From Pseudomonadota bacterium (lineage in GTDB: Bacteria; Pseudomonadota; Alphaproteobacteria; Sphingomonadales; Sphingomonadaceae), in assembly GCA_023426225.1 (NCBI GenBank), contig JAFABD010000105.1:1-48195 (forward strand): 48,195 bases of DNA, given 5' to 3'. Made by a program: the position numbers and the translations under genes. Position 1 is the first letter of the stretch. The number at the start of each line of letters is the position of its first letter. Below, one piece after another: positions 42,899-48,195 of the stretch. The notes under the pieces are model-generated. The model was not told the origin of the DNA, made no database searches, and was given only the letters and a program-made list of their open reading frames with translations.

Positions 42899-44143
42899 AT
42901 GCACGACGAAGACGCAACCGCGACGGCCGCCGACAAGGGCACCAAGCGTTTCCAGGCGAAGCGCGACGCGATCCTCGCCGCCGCGGCCGAGGTCATCAAC
43001 GAACAGAGCGCGAAGGGCATGACCTTCGCCGATGTCGCGCGCCGCGTCGGGCTCAACACCACCAGCGTCACCTATTATTTCAAGCGCAAGGAGGATCTTG
43101 CCGCCGCCGCGTTCGAGCACACGCTCACGCGGCTCGACGCAATGCTCGAAGAGGCGATGGCGGAGCCCACGCCCGAACGCCGCGTCGCGCACTATCTGCA
43201 CGCCAACATGGTCCGCCTCGCGCGCGTCCGCCGCGGCGACGAACGCGACTTCGCGGTGCTCTCCGACCTGCGCGCGATGGAGGAGCCGATGAAGAGCCAG
43301 CTCCTCGCCGGCTGGCGCAACATCTTCCGCAAGACGCGCGCGCTGTGGGGCGAACCCGCCAGCCGCGCCGAAACCGATCTGCACGGCGGGCGGGCGCATG
43401 TGCTGCTCGAAAACACCTTCTGGCTTCCGGTCTGGCTCACCCGCTACGAGCTCGACGAATATCCGCGGGTCGAGGCGCGGCTGATGGACGTGTTCCGCCA
43501 CGGCATCGCGGGTGCGGGCCAGCGCTGGGCGCCCGCGCTGCTCGATCTTGCGCAGGTCGAGCCCGAACCCGGCCGCGACGCCTTCCTCCTCGCCGCCACG
43601 CGGCTCATCAACGAGCTCGGCTATCGCGGCGCGTCGGTGCAGCGGATCGCTTCCGAGCTCAACGTCACCAAGGGCAGCTTCTACCACCATCTCGACGCCA
43701 AGGATGATCTGGTCATCGCCTGCTATCAGCGCAGCTTCGACCTGATCGGCGAGGCTCAGCGGCGCGCCGAGGCGCTGGCCGGCAGCCAGTGGCAACGGCT
43801 GTCGAGCGCGATCGCGACGCTGCTCGACGTCCAGTTCTCCGAACACGGCCCGCTGCTGCGCACCACCGCGCTGTCGGGGCTGCCCCAGGGCGTGCGTTCG
43901 ACGATGATCGACCGTTCGAACCGCATCGCGCGCCGCTTCGCCGGGATGCTGTCCGACGGCATCGCCGAGGGCTCGATCCGCGCGATCGACCCGCTCGTCG
44001 CCAGCCAGGCGCTGATGGCGCTCCAGAACGCGGCGTTCGACATGCGCAAATGGGCGAGCACGATGCCGCGCGAACGCGCCGTCGCCTTCTATGCCTCGAC
44101 GCTCGCCTTCGGCCTGTTCGACACGCGCGTCCTCGCCGACTGA
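42899..44143 (+). CDS. Tandem TetR regulator: two TetR units in one chain
   Basis: The 414-residue protein is about twice normal TetR length. Two DNA-binding domains are visible: residues ~20-70 (KRDAILAAAAEVINEQ, MTFADVARRVGLNTTSVTYYF, then KRKEDLA) and ~225-280 (FLLAATRLINELGYRGASVQR, IASELNVTKGSFYHH, then LDAKDDLV). Each is followed by a helical effector-like region. TetR proteins normally dimerise, so the chain may act as a built-in dimer, perhaps binding an asymmetric site. AGAAAGG lies before ATG 42899. It is divergent from the ACAD operon, which it probably represses until an acyl-CoA is bound. Ligand unknown. Confidence 0.88.
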   Translation: MHDEDATATAADKGTKRFQAKRDAILAAAAEVINEQSAKGMTFADVARRVGLNTTSVTYYFKRKEDLAAAAFEHTLTRLDAMLEEAMAEPTPERRVAHYLHANMVRLARVRRGDERDFAVLSDLRAMEEPMKSQLLAGWRNIFRKTRALWGEPASRAETDLHGGRAHVLLENTFWLPVWLTRYELDEYPRVEARLMDVFRHGIAGAGQRWAPALLDLAQVEPEPGRDAFLLAATRLINELGYRGASVQRIASELNVTKGSFYHHLDAKDDLVIACYQRSFDLIGEAQRRAEALAGSQWQRLSSAIATLLDVQFSEHGPLLRTTALSGLPQGVRSTMIDRSNRIARRFAGMLSDGIAEGSIRAIDPLVASQALMALQNAAFDMRKWASTMPRERAVAFYASTLAFGLFDTRVLAD

Positions 44144-44206
44144 CCGCCCGGCCCGCGGCCGGACAGCCGCCCCCACCGTCGCCACACCGTCTCGCAAACA
44201 AGCGAA

Positions 44207-44236
44207 GGGCGGGAGCAGCCGCTGCCGCTCCCGCCC
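44207..44236. terminator. Strong hairpin between convergent genes
   Basis: GGGCGGGAGC (44207-44216) pairs with GCTCCCGCCC (44227-44236), ten-base loop, between the tandem TetR gene and the TonB-dependent receptor gene. A terminator is likely; there is no clear T run. Confidence 0.5.
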
Positions 44237-44257
44237 CGTTCGCCTTCGCCGCGCGGG

Positions 44258-47002
44258 TCAGAACCGTCCGCGCACCGTCACGCCATAGGTCCGCGGCTCG
44301 GCCAGATAGGACGAAAAGATCTGGCGTCCGCCCGGATATTGCGGGTCGGTAAAGGGCGCGCTCGCCGCACCTTCCTGGAAGGGCGAGTTGAACGTCACCT
44401 GCGTATAGTTCTGGTTGAGCAGGTTCTGCGCCCACAATTCGATCGCCCAGCGCTCCTGCGGCCCGCGAATACCGATGCGGCCGTTGACGATCGCATAGCC
44501 GTCCTGCGCCTTTTGCGGGAACAGGTCCGACCCGGTGTTGTAGTCGCCGGTCATGCGGCCGTCGAAATAGACCAGCCCGCTCAGCCCCGAGCTGCCGATC
44601 GCCGGCGTCCAGGCCATCGACGCGGTCGCGACGATCTCGGGCGCGTTCGACAGGTGCGAACCCGGCAGCTTGCGCAGCGCCGGGTCGAGCGGCACGCCCG
44701 CCGCGTTGCCGACCAGGTTGTCGCGATACTTGCTGTCCGAATAGGTCAGACCCAGCCCGACGCGCAGGTCGCGCATCGGCACCAGCGACGCCTCGATCTC
44801 GACGCCCTGCGAGAGCAGGCCGAAGGTCACGTCGTCCTTCGCGCACGCGCCGCTCGTCGCCGCCGCCGGGTTGTAGTTCGCCGTGCCGGGGAACTTGGCC
44901 TGGTCGCGATCGGCCCCGCCCAACGACTTCGAACAGCCGTTGATGTTCTGGACGAGATAGACGGTGCCGTTGAACGTGTTGAGCTGGAAGTTCTTGAACT
45001 CCTGCCGGAACGCCGCGACGTTCAGCGTGAACGGCCCCGTCGAGTATTTGGCGCCGATCTCATAGGCGGTCACCGTCTCGGGGTCGAACTGCAGCGCGCC
45101 CGTCAGCGCCTGCGCCCCGCCGACCGAGGCAAAGGTGGCGATCGGGGCCTTCAGCGCCGACCGGTCGAGGTTGAACCCGCCCGCCTTGTAGCCGCGCGAA
45201 TAGCTGGCATAGACCAGCAGGTCGTCGATCGGCTTGTACGAAAGCACCGCGGTCCCGGTCAGCCGGTCCTCGCTGCGCCGGTCGCGGATCGACACGCCGT
45301 TGACTTCGGAGGTCGAATTGCCCTGGCACGAAAGCCCGACGATCGCATCGACGATCCCCGTCAGCGCGGCGTTGGCGCGCAGCGGCAGCAGCGCCGACTG
45401 GTTGGCAACGCACGCGGTGTTGTCGTTGCCGAAGGTCGCGTTGAACTTCTTGCGCTCGTTGGTATAGCGCAGGCCCACCGTCAGGTCGAAATTCTTGGCC
45501 AGATGGACGATATTGTGCGTGAATACCGCCCAGTTGCGGCTGTTCTGGAAATAACGGTCGAGCGTCGTACCCTTGTCGTTGATCCCGTCGAGCCGGTCGA
45601 ACGCGGCATAGATCAGCGGCGAGGCCGCCCCGAACGCCGCCGGCCGCGCGGCAAGGCAGCCCGCCGAGGTCGGCGAATACAGCGCCGCCAGCGCGCTGCC
45701 CGAAATGATGCGGCACGTCGCGAAGCGGCCATACTGGTTGCCGAAACGCAGATTGTCGAGGACGGTCAGATCCTCGTTGGCGTAATAGCCGCCGATCAGC
45801 CAGTCGAACTTCTCGTCGAACGCCGTGCCCTGCAAACGCAGTTCCTGGCTGAACGTCTTGAACTGACGCGCCGAATTGCCGTCGCCCGCGCGATAGAGGA
45901 TGTCGACCGCGCTATAGTCGGTGTCCGACCCCTGGTCCGACCGATAGTCGCGATACGCGGTGATCGACGTCAGCTTGGCGCCGCCCAGGTTCCAGTCGAC
46001 CTGGCCCGAAATGCCCCAGTCCTTGGTCTTGCCCTGCAGGCTGCGTCCGGCCGAAACCCACAGCTTGCGGTCATAGGGGTTGGTGAACGCGGCCATCGGC
46101 TGGCCCAGGTCGCGCAGCACGCGCACGATGTTGTTCTGCGCCGGATCGTTGAGCCCGCCGATAAAGGGGTTCATCGTGTTGGTCGCATAGGTCGCGCCGC
46201 AGCACGCCTCGTCGCGATGCGTATAGTCGGCGATCAGCCGGACGCTCAGGTCCGAAGACGGCTCGAACATCAGCTGGCCGCGCAGGAAATACCGGTCGCG
46301 GTCGTTGACGTCGCGCTTGTTGACCTCGTCGCGGTAAAAGCCGTCGCGCTTGTTGTACACCGCGTCGATCCGGCCCGACAGGCTGTCGGCCAGCGGCGCG
46401 TTCAGATAGCCCGACAGGCGGATGTTATTGTAATTGCCATAGGTCGCCTCGGCACCCGCCTTGAACACCGGGCTCGGCGCCTTGCTGACGATATTGATGA
46501 GGCCCGCCGACGCGTTGCGACCGAACAGCGTGCCCTGCGGCCCGCGCAGCACCTCGACGCGCTCGATCTCGCCCAGTTCGTTCAGGCCGATGCCCGAACG
46601 CGATCGGTACACGCCGTCGATGAACACCGCGACCGAGCTTTCCAGGCCCGGATTGTCGCCCACCGTGCCGATGCCGCGGATACGCGCGGCGCCGTTGGCC
46701 TCGGTCCCCGTCGACGAAACCAGCAGCGACGGCGTCACCTGGTTGAGCTGGCGGATGTCGTTCGCGCCCGTCAGCGACATCGTCTCGGCGCTGATCGCCG
46801 AAACCGCGACCGGCACGTCGGCCAGCACCTGTGCGCGACCCTGCGCGGTGACGACGATCTCGTTGCTGTCGTAACGACCCGTTTCCTGTGCGCTGCTCGA
46901 CTGGGCATCGGCTGTCGGCTGGCTGTCCTGCGCGTGCGCCTGACCGCCAAGCGCCATCGCGATGGCCGGAATCGCGCATGCCGACAAAAGGCGTAACCGC
47001 AT
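44258..47002 (-). CDS. TonB-dependent receptor
   Basis: The 914-residue outer membrane receptor has a signal peptide (MRLRLLSACAIPAIAMALGG, cleaved near AHA) and a TonB-box-like EIVVTAQGRA. The plug follows: QLNQVTPSLLVSSTG, ARIRGIGTVG, VFIDGVYRS and RVEVLRGPQGTLFGRNASAG. A large beta-barrel follows it and ends in TYGVTVRGRF, with a terminal aromatic residue as expected. The plug blocks are those of the sphingomonad sugar/siderophore receptors. GGAGAGGAGAG precedes ATG 47002, and a good promoter lies upstream. The transported compound is not known; the neighbouring ACAD operon, on the same side, could supply the catabolic partner, but that is a guess. Confidence 0.93.
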   Translation of the reverse strand: MRLRLLSACAIPAIAMALGGQAHAQDSQPTADAQSSSAQETGRYDSNEIVVTAQGRAQVLADVPVAVSAISAETMSLTGANDIRQLNQVTPSLLVSSTGTEANGAARIRGIGTVGDNPGLESSVAVFIDGVYRSRSGIGLNELGEIERVEVLRGPQGTLFGRNASAGLINIVSKAPSPVFKAGAEATYGNYNNIRLSGYLNAPLADSLSGRIDAVYNKRDGFYRDEVNKRDVNDRDRYFLRGQLMFEPSSDLSVRLIADYTHRDEACCGATYATNTMNPFIGGLNDPAQNNIVRVLRDLGQPMAAFTNPYDRKLWVSAGRSLQGKTKDWGISGQVDWNLGGAKLTSITAYRDYRSDQGSDTDYSAVDILYRAGDGNSARQFKTFSQELRLQGTAFDEKFDWLIGGYYANEDLTVLDNLRFGNQYGRFATCRIISGSALAALYSPTSAGCLAARPAAFGAASPLIYAAFDRLDGINDKGTTLDRYFQNSRNWAVFTHNIVHLAKNFDLTVGLRYTNERKKFNATFGNDNTACVANQSALLPLRANAALTGIVDAIVGLSCQGNSTSEVNGVSIRDRRSEDRLTGTAVLSYKPIDDLLVYASYSRGYKAGGFNLDRSALKAPIATFASVGGAQALTGALQFDPETVTAYEIGAKYSTGPFTLNVAAFRQEFKNFQLNTFNGTVYLVQNINGCSKSLGGADRDQAKFPGTANYNPAAATSGACAKDDVTFGLLSQGVEIEASLVPMRDLRVGLGLTYSDSKYRDNLVGNAAGVPLDPALRKLPGSHLSNAPEIVATASMAWTPAIGSSGLSGLVYFDGRMTGDYNTGSDLFPQKAQDGYAIVNGRIGIRGPQERWAIELWAQNLLNQNYTQVTFNSPFQEGAASAPFTDPQYPGGRQIFSSYLAEPRTYGVTVRGRF

Positions 47003-47062
47003 GTTGCTCTCCTCTCCACGGGCCGGAGCGTTATTGTTGGCTGCTCCATACCCTAGGCTCGA

Positions 47063-47091
47063 ATAACACCTGGTTCCTTCACCGTCGTCAA
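47063..47091 (-). promoter_or_regulatory. Sigma-70-type promoter of the TonB receptor gene
   Basis: On the minus strand TTGACG (47091-47086) and TGTTAT (47068-47063) are 17 bases apart, near consensus. The predicted start lies about 50 bases before the ATG at 47002. Confidence 0.65.
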
Positions 47092-47104
47092 GCATAACAA
47101 AGGT

Positions 47105-47143
47105 TGCAAAGCGGGACTGGACGGAAGGTGTTGCAGCTTTGCA
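47105..47143. promoter_or_regulatory. Inverted repeat upstream of the receptor gene
   Basis: TGCAAAGC (47105-47112) and GCTTTGCA (47136-47143) pair perfectly, separated by 23 bases, just upstream of the -35. A regulator site is possible. The rest of the stretch 47003-47311 holds no gene. Confidence 0.35.
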
Positions 47144-47162
47144 TCGTTCGCATTCGCCGCAA

Positions 47163-47176
47163 TTTGGTGCACCAAA
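47163..47176. promoter_or_regulatory. Perfect 14-bp palindrome upstream of the receptor gene
   Basis: TTTGGTGCACCAAA is fully symmetric and lies about 70 bases above the -35 box. Symmetric sites of this kind bind dimeric regulators (for example of the LacI type). Which one is unknown. Confidence 0.4.
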
Positions 47177-47311
47177 GGACGCCGCCGGTGCGAAACAATC
47201 CGATTAAGCACCTTTGAGCGCTCGATACTGCACCGCAACATGGCTCGATGCGGCAGATGCACCATCGCCTCGTCCGCATTTTCGAAAAAAGGGTATGTAA
47301 TTCGCTGTCCC

Positions 47312-48194
47312 GGCTCTGTTGCAAACATTTGGGACCGCCGAACGACACCGCGCCTTTTTTGGGATCAGGCAACATCGGCGAAATGCTGATTGAGCATGTC
47401 CATGGCCTCGGTCATGGCCGAGGGACCAATGCCAAATGATCTTTCGATCAGGCGCACCTCTCCTTTGAACCCCGGCTGCAGGCACCACGGCCGGGCCTGC
47501 CCTTTGCGTAGGGCGCGCATGACCTCGAAGCCCTTGATTGTAGCGTAGGCCGTGGGCATCGATTTGAAACCGCGCACAGGCTTGATCAGCATCTTGAGCT
47601 TGCCATGGTCGGCCTCGAGCACATTGTTCAGGTATTTCACCTGCCGGTGTTCGGTTTCCGGGGCGAGCTTCCCTTCTCGTTTCAGCTCGGCGATCGCGGC
47701 GCCGTAGCTGGGTGCCTTGTTGGTGTTGAGTTTCGTCGGCTTTTCCCAGTCCTTCAGGCCACGAAGAGCCTTGCCTAGAAAGCGCTTCGCGGCTTTGGCG
47801 CTGCGGGTCGACGACAGGTAGAAGTCGATCGTGTCGCCCCGTTTGTCGACCGCCCGGTAGAGGTAGGTCCATTTACCCCGGACCTTGACGTAAGTCTCAT
47901 CGAGACGCCAGCTCGGATCAAAGCCGCGCCGCCAGAACCAGCGCAACCGCTTCTCCATCTCCGGCGCGTAGCGCTGCACCCAGCGATAGATGGTCGTGTG
48001 ATCGACATTGATGCCACGCTCGGCTAGCATTTCCTCGAGATCACGGTAGCTGATGCCGTACCGGCAATACCAGCGTACCGCCCACAGGATGACCTCGCCG
48101 GTAAAATGCCGCCCTTTGAAATCGTTCATCGCAACCGACCTTGAAAGCCCTCGAACCAAACCATGGCGACCGCGTCAGAATTTGCAACAGAGCC
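47312..48194. mobile_element. IS6 family insertion sequence, IS6100-like
   Basis: Terminal inverted repeats GGCTCTGTTGCAAA are at 47312-47325 and, as the reverse complement, 48181-48194, identical over 14 bases. The 883-bp element holds a single transposase gene on the minus strand. The ends and the transposase resemble IS6100, which is 880 bp. The left flank is GCTGTCCC; only one base (C) is seen on the right and it does not equal the G that an 8-bp duplication would need, so a simple target duplication is not supported. Confidence 0.93.
47365..48129 (-). CDS. tnpA: IS6100-like transposase with Asn at the second catalytic position
   Basis: The 254-residue IS6 family transposase starts MNDFKGRHFTGEVILWAVRW, close to IS6100 but with many differences. 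The DDE site reads D77 (RRLDETYVKV area), position 137 and E172 (LEADHGK), with gaps of 60 and 35, as in IS26. Position 137 is Asn (LNTNKAPSYG) where IS6100 and IS26 have Asp (NTDKAP); the codon at 47719-47721 reads AAC on the minus strand, one base away from GAC. The enzyme may therefore be inactive, unless this is a consensus error. ATG 48129 is chosen as the family start; the frame extends ten residues further but has no support. Confidence 0.93.
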   Translation of the reverse strand: MNDFKGRHFTGEVILWAVRWYCRYGISYRDLEEMLAERGINVDHTTIYRWVQRYAPEMEKRLRWFWRRGFDPSWRLDETYVKVRGKWTYLYRAVDKRGDTIDFYLSSTRSAKAAKRFLGKALRGLKDWEKPTKLNTNKAPSYGAAIAELKREGKLAPETEHRQVKYLNNVLEADHGKLKMLIKPVRGFKSMPTAYATIKGFEVMRALRKGQARPWCLQPGFKGEVRLIERSFGIGPSAMTEAMDMLNQHFADVA

Positions 48195-48195
48195 C

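Noticed and set aside
44339..46996. Open plus-strand frame of about 885 codons opposite the TonB receptor
   Set aside because: Antisense of a recognisable receptor with no start site or motif of its own.

Overview
The window reads as chromosome of a high-GC alphaproteobacterium, most likely a sphingomonad (Sphingomonas or a close relative). The reasons are the very GC-rich third codon positions, a TonB-dependent receptor, promoters of the GGAAC...CGTT type used by the alphaproteobacterial general stress sigma factor EcfG, a TTAA-N7-TTAA site of the CtrA type, and a non-phosphorylative sugar pathway. All names come from reading the translations and motifs by eye; no database search was run.

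Layout. 1-222 is the 3' end of a flavoprotein reductase gene. 331-6177 (minus) is an RND efflux operon (adaptor, pump, outer membrane factor), divergent from a TetR-type gene, with a perfect 20-bp palindrome between them. 7084-9329 is a cstA-ybdD pair. 9330-10040 is a repeat-rich block with no convincing gene. 10666-19582 is a sugar-acid catabolic locus: aldose dehydrogenase, AraD1/FAH-fold protein, 2-oxoglutarate semialdehyde dehydrogenase, GntR regulator, MFS sugar transporter, exported mutarotase and IlvD/Edd dehydratase. Together these can take L-arabinose, D-xylose or a similar aldose to 2-oxoglutarate; only a lactonase is missing. A CoA-transferase family gene follows.

21172-28363 is a chaperone-usher pilus locus of the spore-coat-U (Csu-like) type, next to a winged-helix regulator without a receiver domain. 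29206-33246 holds small envelope and stress genes. It has two facing transcription units, each preceded by an EcfG-like promoter. 33455-37619 holds an SH3-domain protein, cysS, and a class II DAHP synthase whose reading frame starts with an XRE-type helix-turn-helix domain behind two matching tandem operators. This is the most unusual item in the window.

37671-42735 (minus) is a catabolic operon (acyl-CoA dehydrogenase, alcohol dehydrogenase, APH-fold kinase, two SDRs). It resembles the parts used to break down 4-hydroxy acids through phosphorylated acyl-CoAs, and is divergent from a regulator made of two fused TetR units. 44258-47002 is a TonB-dependent receptor. The right edge is a complete IS6100-like element whose transposase has Asn in place of the second catalytic Asp. 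The window ends one base past its inverted repeat, which suggests an assembly break.
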